NCBI GenBank assembly: GCA_037074615.1
Contig: CM073522.1
Span: 30,812,962 to 30,876,961, forward strand
DNA length: 64,000 nucleotides
Reading direction: 5' to 3'
Source of the DNA: Leucaena leucocephala
Taxonomy: Eukaryota > Streptophyta > Magnoliopsida > Fabales > Fabaceae
A program made the translations under genes and the position numbers. The notes under the pieces are model-generated. The model did not search any database. It had not been told where the DNA came from and was given only the letters and a program-made list of their open reading frames with translations. Positions 1 through 12,344 of the stretch are shown in pieces (the first letter of the stretch is position 1; each line of letters starts with the position of its first letter).

Positions 1-452
1 GGATCCTTAAAATCTTATATTTTTTGTCTGTTTTTTTAAGGGTATATGGGCATGTAATTTTGTTTTTTGGTTGTTATGCAAATTTTATTTTCGATCCGAA
101 AGCTTGTATAAAATTAGACGATTAAATGTACATTTTTTATATAAAAAAAGTTTTGATGATATAACAAAAGTCTAAAAATACCATATAGGTAAGAACGTGC
201 ATGTAAATGTTTTCCATTTCTTTTTCCATTTTTTTTTTATAAAAATGCGGGTAAACATTTGTCCTTTAGAACTTATGCAAATCTCAAATCTGAGTTTGTG
301 ACCCCGAACCGGAGCAGCCGCCACCCGCGGCGACGAGCTCCGGTGTCCATATTCAGACGCAATTTGACCGTCCGAAACTGTCTCTATCAGTCTCCGAGAC
401 GGACCACTCTTCCCACCCAGTGCGGGTCGCAATTCCCTTCTCCTCTCCTCTC

Positions 453-562
453 GTCTATATATATGTACCCGAAATCCTGGCTTTCTCAAAGCCGCAATCT
501 TGGAAGCATATCCTCCACCAACTCCGATTGCTCCTTGCCATTAGAGAGAGAGAGAGAGAGCG
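453..562 (+). promoter_or_regulatory. Putative TATA box and GA-rich leader of the ADCS gene
   Basis: A TATATATATG stretch near 455-465 is a plausible TATA box. It is followed by transcribed-looking sequence with a (GA)n run at about 543-560. A GT-starting candidate 5'UTR intron begins near 601, because the first supported coding ATG is only at 1426 and the stretch between is AT-rich and lacks a conserved ORF. The transcription start and the leader intron are inferred, not seen. Confidence 0.35.
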
Positions 563-1425
563 AATATTCTTGGCACCAGAGCTGTTTGTTATGCTTCGAG
601 GGTAATTATATTAATAACACCAACTCTGTTGTTTCTTTTTCTGAATTCGAGTGCTTTATCATCCAGCTCCTTTCTTTGCATGCTCGAATTGCCGAAAGAA
701 TTTACCCAAGATGGAGAGACAAGAATTCTTGTGGAATAAATATATATTTTATTAGCTTATAATTGACTCTGCTACTTGTCAATTGGCTTCTTGCATGTCA
801 TGTCTGCTCCTTCATTATACATTTGGCTATTCGTTTATACTTGACACTGTCTTTTTAAACTGCGTTATAGGATGTTTCTTGGAGTGTAAGCATTATTTCT
901 TGGCTAATACCGTTTCAGCTGCCTCTCATTTTCATTTCACCGCTTGGCATCTGTTGCTCTACCACTCTGTTCTTGTTGTTTTGCATACACAAATGAATTT
1001 GCACAGGACGGGGAAGAATTCAATTGGAATGGATATTCAATTCATTTTTTTGGGAATCAACTCTGCAATTTCTTCATTGGCTTTTCTCACTTCATGTTTG
1101 CATTCACAATCTCCTTTTCTTTTATTCCTTATTGAATTCCTACCACCAGCTTGTTAAACTGCATTCTGGATGTTTCTTGGAGTAATTTGGTTTTTCAATT
1201 TTCTTCTCTATATCTCCACCTTTCATGGATGCCATGCGATTATGTTAGAGTTCATTTAAGTTCCCTCTCTCCAATTACATGCTCTAAATCTGCTAGCTTT
1301 CCTTGAATTGGTTATCATACTCAAACTAATTTTATGCATGTGTTTTTTTTGTCTGGAGAAGGTGAGGCAATGGTTGCTGGAGACTAGTTGTTCATACCAG
1401 TTGTTTGAACCTTTTCCCTGTAAAG

Positions 1426-4400
1426 ATGAACTTCTCTTTGGCTTCGTCTTCTTCTGAGCCACAGTGTTATGCAAGTGAATGCATGCAACACACTTGTGCT
1501 GGTTTTCTCTTGTCCAGACCTCCTGTAAGTATTTCTCGTTTCATTAAGAAAAATAACGTGAAAGCAATAAGGAGTGGTGCGGGACGGAGGGTGATCTCCA
1601 GCCAAGTAATACCTAGCCATATAGAAGAGTCATATAAAAGAAATAAACACCTCAAGGTGCCTATAAAGAAGCTAGATTTTGTAAGGACACTGTTGATTGA
1701 CAACTATGACAGTTACACATACAATATATACCAGGCGTTATCTGTAGTTAATGGTGGTATGTCCTCTCTCTCCCCCTCTCTCTCTACTGTGCTCGTGTTT
1801 ATGTATTAGAGTGAAAGACGTAGAAAACTGTTACCAAATATATTTGCAGATTATATTTAGACTTGGATTTTTTTTTCTTTTTCTGTTTTTTTCTTCTTTT
1901 TTGATATTGAACCGAATGTTAAAGCTTCTTCTCCGAGTACTTTAAAATCTATTACAAGATACTGGACGCTGAGGTCTAAAATGGCTTATAAAGTGTAATG
2001 AATTGATCCCCATTGTAACAACTGTTTTGGTTTTCTATTATCTCAGTGCCTCCTGTGGTGGTCCGAAATGATGATTTGGCATGGGAAGAACTTTGTCATT
2101 ACTTGTATGAGGAAAATGCATTTGATAACATTGTAATATCACCTGGACCTGGTTCTCCGGCATGCCCAAAAGATATAGGTCAGATACTTATCTGCAAATA
2201 ATCTTTGAGACACATTACAAATTGATGGCAGTAATGACCTCTTTTTTTACCTTACTATCATCATAGGTTCTGACATCATTTACAAGTAAATTTTTATTTT
2301 TGATTTTGCTTGAACTGACATTACTTATATGTATGATTATATTTGGATTTTGGATCTACATCTGAAGATCTTTGAGTTGTCAATTGTGAATGGTTTCCTA
2401 TTAGATTTTCCTAGTATAGCTGACTTATTTTGTTCACCCAATTTCTTAGAGCACATGCAATTTAACTGAAAGTGTGTAATAATTCTTTCACAAGTGCTGT
2501 AACTCGGACACTCTTTAGCTACATGGAGTGTAAGAATAATCATGCCTGTCTTTATTTTCAAAACTAACCAGTTTAGTTTCCAGAACTTAATATCATCAAG
2601 CAATGACTGCTAAATGGTTTTATAGTTGATATCAAGTGAATATTGTTGGCTGATCTTTGTTTCATGAGGTGTAGAGGTTTCTTTAGCATTGAAAATGATT
2701 TTGAATATGTAGGTATTTGTCTTCAGCTGTTGTTCAAATGCTGGGACATCCCCATTCTTGGAGTTTGCCTAGGACACCAGGTATTTGCTCTTCTTTTTTG
2801 CAAGATAGCTTGTCTTTATGTGCCTGTGATTACAACGCTTCTTGCTTTATAAAACATGATATAATTTTCCATTTGTACTTCAATCTGCATGCATTAAATG
2901 ATACAAAAATTTTCCACCTGTTGTTATTCAGATCTAGTTGTTTAGACCTTTCTTCGTCTTTCTTTTTTGGCAGTGTTAGAAACGTAATCCTTTTGTGGAG
3001 GAGGAAATCCATATTGAATTATTGATCGTAAAATTATTCACTAGGGCCTCTTCCAACTTTATTTGATGTCATGACTTGCATGATATGACTTAATCCCAGT
3101 TTTATTAATGTTGTGATTCATGTTTTATGAATTTTAGTATTAGATTTTGTACTCTTGACTTTTAAAATTTCTCTTTGACCTTACTTTCTTTTCATAATTT
3201 AATTGCTTGGCGTATGATTTAATAGGCTCTAGGTTTTGTGCATGGAGCTCAAGTTGTCCATGCACCAGAACCAATCCATGGACGTTTGAGGTATGGTTAT
3301 ATCTTTAGAAAATGTTCTCTTTTTTCTATATTTATGACCTAATTGTTACAATTAGGAAGGTTAGGTTGCCTATAAGTGTCATTTGCTTATTTATTAAAAT
3401 GGTATCGCAAACATATATGCTTCATTATCTCTTCTTATAACTGTTCTTTTCTGCTGCACAGTGAACTTGAGCATAATGGTTGTGAGCTTTTTCATGAAAT
3501 TCCTTCTGGCAGAAATTCAGGATTTAATGTCTGTCTACCTCTTCATTCTTTTATTTGTCTATACTTGTTTTCCTTCAATATGTTCTTTTCTTGTGTCAAG
3601 TTAATTAAGATTTATCTGATCCAGCAGTTTTAAAATTTTTGTTTGTTCATTATTGAAGGTGGTTAGATATCATTCACTGGTCATAGATCCTGAATCACTT
3701 CCACAAGAGCTCATTCCCATAGCTTGGACCGACTCTGCTGGCACTCTTCTTAGGTCTAAGGAGTCCAATAATACCGATCCTTCTGAAGCCCTAACAAAGG
3801 GAAGCACGCTTGCTGATTCTGATTCTGCTGAAGTAGAAAATAGAAGTTCAAACCTTTCAACTCATTTTGGCCAGACAAGAAGAACTAGAGTTCTTATGGG
3901 CATCAAGCATTCCACAAGACCGCATTATGGTTTGCAGGTAATATGTACAGAAATGATCATTCTATAGTTTCAGCTCAGTGATTTATATTCATTTTCATTT
4001 TTGTCAACTGTGTGTTCAACTCAACAATTTTTACCTTCAGTTTCATCCAGAGAGTATAGCTACTAGCCATGGAACGCAAATATTCAAAAACTTTAGAAAG
4101 ATTACATATGATTATTGGCTGAGATTTGGATCGTCATACGACAGGGGAAAATATGCTCATTCTGCAGGTAACCTGTAGAACTTTGTAAATAGAAATACCC
4201 CGTCTATCCTATCATTCCTATGTGCTCTTCAGACTTTCCTGTTTCAAAATTAATTTGGGAAATTGGTGTTATTCTTTACAGTTGGGGATGCATCCTTTCT
4301 GTTTATGGTATTTTTTCAGACATCATAATTTCTTTTTGGGGAAAATTTGGTCTAATGAAGATGTATGTAGAGATATAGATCTCTTAATTTACCTTTTCTT

Positions 4401-7128
4401 TCATTACATGCTCCATATTTTGCTCTTAATTTCCCTTGCTCTTTGACTTATTTATGTTGATCCCTTGTAATTTACCCTGAGCAGTAAACTTTCTTTATTC
4501 TAGTCAACTGGATAGAGAAGTTCACAGCAGTGTAAATTCCGAGAATAATGTGGTGAATCAACAAAATAAAGTGTCTTCCAGGGATATTCATTTAATGCAT
4601 GATACTGCTGAGATTGATCCTTCTGAAATGTCCGACATGGTAAATTGTAATCATGCAAGTCTTACTCATAAATGCCTGAAGTTGAAATGGAGGAAATTTG
4701 ATCACTTGGCTGGTCAAGTTGGTGGTGCAAAAAACATATTTTGTGGATTGTTCGGACATCATAAAGCTGAGAACAGCTTTTGGTTAGATAGCTCCTCCAC
4801 AGAAAAGGTATGATCATGATTCTGTGCCTCCTTTGACTTATAATGTTTATTTTCTTAGGGTCTTAACACTGACTTATGTAGGGAAGGGCACGGTTTTCAT
4901 TTATGGGGGGTAAAGGCGGATCACTTTGGAAACAGTTGTCATTTAGATTGTCAGATCAAAGGTTTGATATCTATACTGTTAATTTATTTGCATTGTGGTA
5001 ACCAAACATCTTCATTTTCTGAATATACTTGAAGTGATCAATATCACGTTTGTTTCCAGAAACGGAAGTTTACAAGGTGGAGGCTTTATGTCAATTGAAG
5101 ATGGTCAAGGTTCTACCAAGAGCATGTTTCTGGAAAATGGTTTTTTTGATTTTTTGAACAAGGTACTGAAATTTATTTTGAATTGTTTAACACTTCATTC
5201 TTGTATGATACAGTTACCATTGTAGGTTACGGCATTGTCATATGCCAAATTGAGTTTTGACTCTCATACATACTTGATAATGTTGCAGGAGCTTCAATCA
5301 TTTCGTTATAATGAAGAGGATTTCGAGGGTCTGCCATTTGACTTCCATGGCGGATATATTGGTTACATAGGGTAGGTGGTGGTAAAATAAACTTTTCCTA
5401 CTTGTTAGTGTGTGCTTCACATTATTATTACACTAATAATGAATAATTTCTTCTAATGCAGGTATGACCTCAAGCTTGAATGCGGTGACACATCTAACCG
5501 TCACAAGTCTAGAACTCCTGATGCATGCTTATTCTTTGCCGACAATCTCATCGCTATTGACCACCTGAATGATGATGTTTACGTATTGTGTATACATGAC
5601 GGAAGCCAAACTGTGACACCATGGTTGGATGATACAGAGGAGAAGTTGATGAACTTGAAAAATTCTGTGACAAGAGAGATGAAAAGGCGGGAATCACTTG
5701 CTCCTATTTCTTCCCCACTTAAGGCTGGATTTGTTGCTGAAAAATCTAGAAAGCAGTACATTGATGATGTTAACAAGTGTTTAAACTACATTAAAGATGG
5801 AGAAAGCTATGAGTTGTGCTTTACAACTCAGATAAGGAAAACTATTAAGGAATTAGACTCTCTTGGGCTTTATCTTCACTTGAGAGAAAGGAATCCAGCA
5901 CCTTATGCTGCTTGGCTTAATTTTTCGAATGAAGATCTCTGTATTTGCTGTTCTTCCCCTGAGAGGTTCTTGAAGTTGGATAGGAATGGTATGCTGGAAG
6001 CTAAGCCCATCAAGGGTACTGTAGCTCGTGGCGTCACCGAAGAGGATGACAAGAGACTCAGATTAAAGTTGCAGTTCAGGTGAGTGATATCTCTTCTTGG
6101 TAGCTGTAAATCTATCCATTTCCCTTTCAAGCACAATTTGCACGCTTAAGATAAAAGTTTATGGAAATATGTTGAATAACATGGAAATATTAAAGAGAAA
6201 TAAGCCAAAAATCTCTGTTTAAAAATTTTATTAATTAAAAGTACACAAGTTTAAGTAAACATATTAAATTTTTCTGGTAAATATAATGTCCAAACCTAGA
6301 CTTTTCACCTATTTTTCCAATATTAGAGACTCATCAAAATGTGTTGTGCCGGCATAAGTTTGCCCATAGAATTTGTTGTATGGAGTAATGGTATTATTAC
6401 CTTTATCTAGAATTTTAGGTATAAAAAAAAATTGTCCCGGAGTTTGAACACCTGATGCTTAATGCCACCATCCTCATATCTGATCTATATATATAATGCC
6501 TTAATTCCAAACACAGGTCTGATACAATATTTTTAGAATTTTGAAATGCATGCATATAAAACATGCCAGCATAACAAATGGATATTTACATTGGTGAACT
6601 CGAATCTTTTATGAACTGATTATCAACTTCTCTCTCTCTCTCTCCAGTGAAAAAGATCAGGCTGAGAATCTGATGATTGTGGACCTTCTAAGGAATGACC
6701 TTGGTCGAGTCTGTGAACCTGGTTCAGTTCACGTGCCTCGTCTCATGGATGTGGAATCATATGCAACTGTTCATACAATGGTGAGTACAATCCGAGGGAA
6801 GAAGCTATCATATGCGAGTGCTGTGGACTGTGTCAAAGCCGTGTTCCCTGGGGGCTCGATGACGGGTGCTCCCAAGTTGAGATCAATGGAGATTCTGGAC
6901 TCTCTCGAGAGCTGTTCCCGAGGTATCTACTCTGGCTGCATTGGATTTTTTTCCTATGACCAGACATTTGATCTAAATATAGTTATAAGAACAATCATTA
7001 TCCATGAGGGTGAGGCTTCAATAGGAGCTGGAGGAGCCATTGTTGCTTTGTCAAATCCTGAAGATGAGTATGAGGAGATGATCTTGAAAACACAGGCTCC
7101 AGCAAAGGCTGTGATACATTTTGAGTAG
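1426..7128 (+). CDS. ADCS: Aminodeoxychorismate synthase, plastidial, bifunctional PabA-PabB fusion
   Basis: The enzyme converts chorismate plus glutamine to 4-amino-4-deoxychorismate, the committed step toward p-aminobenzoate and folate, in plastids. Coding exons read from splice sites and phase: 1426-1756, 2047-2178, 2713-2780, 3226-3290, 3462-3528, 3659-3937, 4041-4167, 4485-4807, 4882-4961, 5060-5162, 5289-5371, 5462-6079, 6648-7128 (TAG). They sum to 2757 nt, 918 residues, close to the usual plant length. The N-terminus is Ser-rich and transit-peptide-like. The glutamine amidotransferase half begins at LLIDNYDSYTYNIYQAL and has the nucleophile motif GVCLGHQ (exon 3) and the HPES motif (exon 7). 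The PabB half has SYELCFTTQ, SSPERFL, PIKGT with the family's active-site Lys, LLRNDLGRVCEPG and GGSMTGAPK. PIKGT rather than PIAGT separates it from anthranilate synthase. The start ATG at 1426 was chosen because the upstream in-frame codon at 1405 is only TTG. No break is seen. The 3'UTR runs to roughly 7250. Confidence 0.96.
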
Positions 7129-7408
7129 GGATTAACTAACAACAGCTTTGTTAGCTTTTAGGCAGAGAATGTGTGGAAAATCATATAGGTCCAATCTAAT
7201 GATCGTTTTTGGGACATGATGTAATCCATTTTCTTATAATGAAGGTTTTAGTGTGATCGTTTTAAATGTGTTCTTTTAATGTTAACGATGGTTGCTTAAT
7301 ATTTCTTTGCAAAATGTATGAAAAATTGTTCAAAAATCCCATATTGTAAAATTTATTGTCCAAATATACGTAAGGATCCAGGTTCATGAGCAAGTGCTAC
7401 TTGTCTTC
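7129..7408 (+). other. ADCS 3'UTR and short intergenic stretch
   Basis: This AT-rich sequence follows the ADCS stop codon. No canonical AATAAA is evident, but AATGAA/TATAAT-like signals occur near 7237. No other gene is visible. Confidence 0.4.
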
Positions 7409-7622
7409 AACCATGTGCCACATACCAACGGGGGTTGGTCTGAGTGGTAAGCGGCTCGGTATCGTTTAAGCGAGGTCTCGAGTTCGAGCCTTAGCGAATG
7501 CAGAAAATCCCCGTTGGGAGAGTCACCCACCATAGCCAGGTGCGCGACGCGGGTCGAATCTGGATGTAGTCGGGGCAAAGCTCCGGTGAACCGGGTGGGA
7601 AAAAAAAACCATGTGCCACATA
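7409..7622 (+). mobile_element. tRNA-derived SINE with 16-bp target-site duplication
   Basis: The body runs from about 7425 to 7608. It starts with a tRNA-like head carrying a Pol III A box (about 7433-7452, TGAGTGGTAAGCGG core) and a B box (GAGTTCGAGCC, 7480-7490), and it ends in a short A run. The flanking duplication AACCATGTGCCACATA occurs at 7409-7424 and again at 7607-7622 and is perfect. That points to insertion by LINE-type target-primed reverse transcription and to a fairly young insertion. A relative in the opposite orientation lies at about 55266-55453. The layout resembles the Au-type SINEs of angiosperms, but the family name is inferred. Confidence 0.9.
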
Positions 7623-9492
7623 ATTTATTAGTAAAAATTTCATCATTTCTTTTCTAAATTTTGGGAGTAATTTCCATATAAAAATTCTTAAAATTTTAAG
7701 AAATTGGCTTGTAAAATTTGAAGAACACTAATATATATATTTATAGGATAAGTTGCAAACATCAAAGTTAGAATTTAAATTTTGAAAGAAAATTTAAAAT
7801 CATCATGTTTACAAGTATCATGACAAAAAGGAAAAGTAACATGACAAATGAATAGTTGTAAAATATGAACATATAACTTGTAAAAAAAGGAGGGTAACAA
7901 TTTTAAAATGAGAACAAAGGATAAATTCCTTTCAATTACGTTGTTATATATACGAGGGTTTTAGTTTAAACTCATGATCTCTTATTTAAATAATGAGAGT
8001 TCCTAGCACTTACGCTACTATGAGTTGATATATATATATTTTTTAAAGAAACTTTGAACAAAGTAAATTGTGAAATTTTGGCTATGTTTGAAAAAAGTGG
8101 AAACATGCTTTGTTCTGATTTATTTTTTCCCATTTTTCCTTTGAAATAAGAAAATAATGTCTCTTCTGTTATTTATTGATTATGAGACGCAGCTGTCGTC
8201 TTTATAAGAGGCGTACGGATAAGAACAGGACAAGTTTATGCAAATCTCTGTTTTTTTCCCCAAAGTAAATCTCTCATTTTATTATTTCTTTTTATGTAAA
8301 AATATTTTTGCATGACAGGTTTTTTCCATCCTCCTCAATCATAATTATGAGTTCAAATGCCTCCTTAATGATCTCGTGGAGGGATAATCTTTCAGATACT
8401 TGAATATATAAAAATTTCTTGCTTCTTGCGCTCCTAATAAAAATTCAAGCTACGATTTACAAGTATACATGTGCATTTTGACAATTAATCATGGTAAAAT
8501 AACGGTTATCCATATAAAAATTTTCCAATGTAGATTTACATTCTAACTAGTTCTGATAAAAAGAATCACGCAAGGGTGTAATGTCTCAAACTCTCATGTT
8601 TTTTTTTTCTTTTGATTATTAGATTTTACTTTCTTATTTTTAATATAAGAGTTATTTAGCTTTTTATATAGATTAAGAAATCCAACTGAAAGAGTTAATT
8701 ATAACTAATATAAGAGCTAGTTGACTAATTCGAGTAAATTAAGGAGTATAATATGAATTTCTCTTGAAGTGTTAAATTTAATTATAATTAATAAATTTAT
8801 TTGACTTCTTTAATCTCCTAAAAAATATTAACTAACTCTTATATTAAAGACCATGAGAGCATGTAAAATGAACTATCTTTAGATATCTCACTGGTAAAAA
8901 TGATGCAATTTCCATTGAAAATTGCACAATTTTAGAATTTTTTTTAGAAAAATTGTAAAAAATTAAAACCGTACCATTTTTCTTGGTAAGATATGAAAAT
9001 ATCATTTTCTTTTTCTACGTAGAATCTAATAATAAAAAGAAACAAGAAAAAATATTTAAAAAAATAAAAAAAATTTAAGAGACAAAAGAAAATTAGAGAG
9101 CGGAGCATTAGAGTGCCCTTGAGTTCAAATACTTGAATATATATAATAATTTGTTGCTTCTGGCGGTCCTTATTGTTCCCAAATCTTATATTGTTCATAT
9201 ACATGCAGGCCATAAAGACATCGTGGTAGCCTTGTAGGAGGAATTCTGGAATTGGCGCCATTAATATTTATATCATTTGTACGTCTGTATTTTTGGGACC
9301 ATATTGTCATGCCAGTAGAAATGGATCTGATTCCATGATTCTGAAAAATGACAAGACACTCCTCCTTCTTTCCCATATGATGACTTTGCCCTTTAATTAC
9401 CTTCTTTTCATTTCTGGATATATCTTCTTCTGCAACTCCCTCCACTTTTCTTCCTCTTTATCGCAATTCTTGCTTCATTATTTCATATTACA
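7623..9492. other. AT-rich intergenic region, no gene recognised
   Basis: The sequence is A/T-rich with short ORFs only. Short repeated snatches occur, for example a sentence-like motif near 8390-8430 that recurs near 9110-9160. I see no conserved coding frame, RNA gene or intact transposon. Confidence 0.5.
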
Positions 9493-9630
9493 ATGGCGTT
9501 TTCTATCTCCAACACCTCATTTCTTTCAGATTTCCACATCTCATCACTTCGTCGTCACCCCATTCCCAGGCCATTCCCTAAGCTCTTTCCTCTCATCTTC
9601 TGCTTCTTCTTCTTCGCTTCATATGACTGA
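9493..9630 (+). other. Small ORF resembling a plastid transit-peptide exon (45 aa)
   Basis: The ATG at 9493 opens a 45-codon frame beginning MAFSISNTSFLSDFHISSLR, rich in Ser, Phe, Arg and Pro and poor in acidic residues, as expected for a chloroplast transit peptide. It ends at TGA 9628-9630. It lies about 310 bp upstream of the first conserved exon of the chorismate synthase pseudogene. It may be that copy's own or an acquired first exon, separated now by a microsatellite. No splice donor could be fixed, so this is suggestive only. Confidence 0.3.
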
Positions 9631-9697
9631 CTCTTTTGTTTACACTTTTTACGTTTTTATGATTTCTATATCAATGTATGTGTGTGTAAACAAAGGT

Positions 9698-9805
9698 TTT
9701 ATGTATGTATGTATGTATGTATGTATGTATGTATGTATGTATGTATGTATGTATGTATGTATGTATGTATGTATGTATGTATGTATGTATGTATGTATGT
9801 ATGTA
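9698..9805 (+). repeat. (TATG)n microsatellite, about 26 units
   Basis: This is an almost perfect tetranucleotide array of TATG. It opens long artefactual frames on both strands (repeating Met-Tyr-Val-Cys on the plus strand, Tyr-Ile-His-Thr on the minus strand). It lies at the upstream edge of the chorismate synthase pseudogene. Length and purity suggest it is highly variable between individuals. Confidence 0.95.
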
Positions 9806-10125
9806 GATTCCGACATGATGTGTGATGTTTCAATGAAACACTAAATCTCTTGAAAATGGCTGCTATAATAGCCTTGAGTCTCATGTTAAAAAGGGCTTAT
9901 GTAGATAGAAAACTATTGAAGGATTTACATCATAAACAGAGATTCGTACAGGCAAGTGGAAATAGTTATGGAAGTCATTTTCGTGTGACAAAATATGCAG
10001 AATCTCATGGAAGAGGCGTTGGTTGTATAATTGATGGATGCCCTCCTCATCTACCATTGTCTAAAGCTGACATACAAGACCATTGATAGAAGGAACATGA
10101 TCCTTAAAAGCTTTTGATCAATAAT

Positions 10126-10758
10126 AATCCTTCCGGTCCTAAATATAGGAACCGGATAACTAATTTATACAGATTAAAAAAATTAGTTAAATTAATTATT
10201 TACAGAAAAAATGTGTTTTACTTAAAATATCCTTTTTAATTATTTGCATCGGAGCAACCCCTAATAGAAACCCCTAGGGCATATTTGGTAGCATGAAAGT
10301 GGAAGTAGGAAATTGAAAGTGGAAGTGGAATCAAACATTTTCCTTGTTTGGTATAATAAAAGCTACTTCCACCTCTAATATTTTGGCCATTTTAATTCCA
10401 TAAAAAAATTGAAAAATGAGATGGGAGAAGTGGAAGTGAAATATTTTAGATAATTCTACTCTAAGTTATAAAATTCCTAGACATCTTTAACCCTTCCCAA
10501 GTTATAAAAAAAGTATTTTAGACAATTTTACCCAAAGTTATAAAAAAAAATACATCAATTCTATGCTCATTTCTAACCTACCAAACAAACTTTTAAAGCA
10601 TATTTCTAGCCTAATTCTATTTCCACTTTCACTTCCATAAAAAGTTCTTACACCCTACCAAACGTACCGCTAATATGTATAATTAATAAGATAATTTAGA
10701 AAAAATATTATAAATTTGGGAGATAAAGTGGATTGGAGTTTTATATTTAAAACTAAAG
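10126..10758. mobile_element. Stowaway-like MITE, interrupted by another MITE
   Basis: The left end TCCTTCCGGTCCTAAATATA and the right end, which inverts to a TTTAAATATAAAACTCC-like sequence, fit the Tc1/mariner Stowaway terminal pattern. The element is split by the MITE at 10277-10669. Relatives lie in chorismate synthase intron 12 (about 22975-23208) and at 51406-51656. It abuts the truncated exon 3 of the pseudogene, so its arrival may have removed most of that exon. Ends are approximate. Confidence 0.6.
10277..10669. mobile_element. MITE with 15-bp imperfect terminal inverted repeats and CTA duplication
   Basis: The left terminus GGGCATATTTGGTAG and the right terminus CTACCAAACGTACCG are imperfect inverted repeats. 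They are flanked by CTA at 10274-10276 and 10670-10672, as in PIF/Harbinger-type insertions. The interior has GTGGAAGT/ACTTCCAC-type inverted motifs and no ORF. It is nested in the Stowaway-like element. A related sequence in inverse orientation is at about 55567-55970. Confidence 0.75.
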
Positions 10759-11954
10759 TTAGGAGTCTCTGAAGGTCAAACTTTGTTTAATTGACAAGTT
10801 ACATATATAATACGTGTAAATGACCTAAAGGTAATTAATCTCTCCATATTCATCATTTTAGGTGTTAGTACTGGAACTCCAATCCATGTCTTTGTTCCCA
10901 ATGTTGAACAGAAAGGAGATGTGAGTCTTTCATGCTAATTTTTTTATTGAGAAGTGTGATTTGGAACCCTGTTCCAAAAACTAGCTGTTGTGTTAGGAAA
11001 ACCAAACCATCTAAATACTATGAAATCTCCATCAAAGAGACAAATACTTGTTTGTCTTACTCAGAGGTCTTCCTTTTATGTTCCTAGCTTATAGGCCTTC
11101 ATACACAAATGAAATGCTTTATTGAGTATCCTATATTACTCCATGTGGGACTTGATATCTTATACTATCAAATCTCTATATGAGAGACAAACACTTATTT
11201 GTCTTACTAGGAGGTCTTCTTTCTATTCAGGATTATCTCTTAGCTTATAGGCCTTCACATGCAGGTGCAACCTATGATATGAAATGGCGTTAGATCAGTG
11301 CAGATACCGACTTTTTCCAATGTTTTTTACTTAGAATAACAAACACTAATATTTATCAGGGCCTAGGTTCGCCGCTATTTGACAGACTTGGAGCTGAACT
11401 TTGAAAAGCTGTTCTATCAATGCCTGCAACCAATGGCTTCCAATTTGGTAGTGGCTTTGCAGGTTGTGCATTCTGATAATATTTTAATCTCATTTTCGTT
11501 GTCCTTTCAAGTTTATTGATTAATCTGAAAAGAAAAGGTTAGTTTCTGATAGAACCTCCACCAAAATATCATAACAAAGAAATTCTAATACATTGTAGCA
11601 AACACAGTCAAAACAAAATATGACAGTAACAAGAAAGAAACAGAAAGGTGTTCTTATGGATTAGTTAATGAGACCATTATAGGTACTTTTTTGACTGGAA
11701 GTGAGCACAATGATGAATTTTATATAGATAGATATGAAAAGATGAGGACAAAGACAAATCGCTCTGGTGGGATTCAGGTATTTTTTTTTGTTGTCTTATA
11801 ATTTCTTGAGGTGTTTCTGGATTAGCTAGTGGTAATATAATATATGCTTTACTAATATCTTTATGTATTGACAATCAGGGTGGAATTTCCAATGGAGAGA
11901 TCTAAAACACAAGAATCGCTTTCAAGCCAACACCTACCATTAGAGTAAGTTTTA

Positions 11955-12344
11955 GGGCTTGTTTGGATTATCATCGGTAAAAGTGACTTTTATCTAAACT
12001 GATTTTTACAAACTGAAGTTGGGATAAAAGACAAATAATATAATGTAATTTATGTTTATATAGGTTTTTGCAAAAAAGTCAATTTAATATCGGTAGATTA
12101 ATTTTATCTTTTCTTTGGTTAAAAAGTAAGGTGGGACTACTTTTTACCCATTTCTTTCTTCCTTCTCTAGAATCAACGCACTGCACGGTGAAAGCAACAA
12201 AAAGTTGCTTTGAATTTTAAGTTAGTTAGGAGCCAAAGGTCATTTGTGGAAAGCGCCAATCCAAACATGAGCAAAGGACTTGAATGAGCATTTGGACGTC
12301 AGAAGTCAGCTTGGTATCACTGAAACGTGATGCCAAACAAGCCC
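11955..12344. mobile_element. Tourist/PIF-Harbinger-type MITE
   Basis: It begins GGGCTTGTTTGG and ends with the exact complement CCAAACAAGCCC, flanked by TTA at 11952-11954 and 12345-12347. The 390-bp length, the GGGC terminus and the TTA duplication are hallmarks of Tourist-like elements moved by PIF/Harbinger transposases. There is no ORF. It sits right behind exon 11 of the chorismate synthase pseudogene. Confidence 0.88.

Noticed and set aside
783..1157. 124-codon ORF upstream of ADCS
   Set aside because: It is Phe/Leu/Cys-rich with no family features and lies in the probable leader intron.
9293..9844. 183-codon plus-strand ORF and the 61-codon minus-strand ORF over the same place
   Set aside because: Both are created by the (TATG)n microsatellite and have no homologous content outside it.
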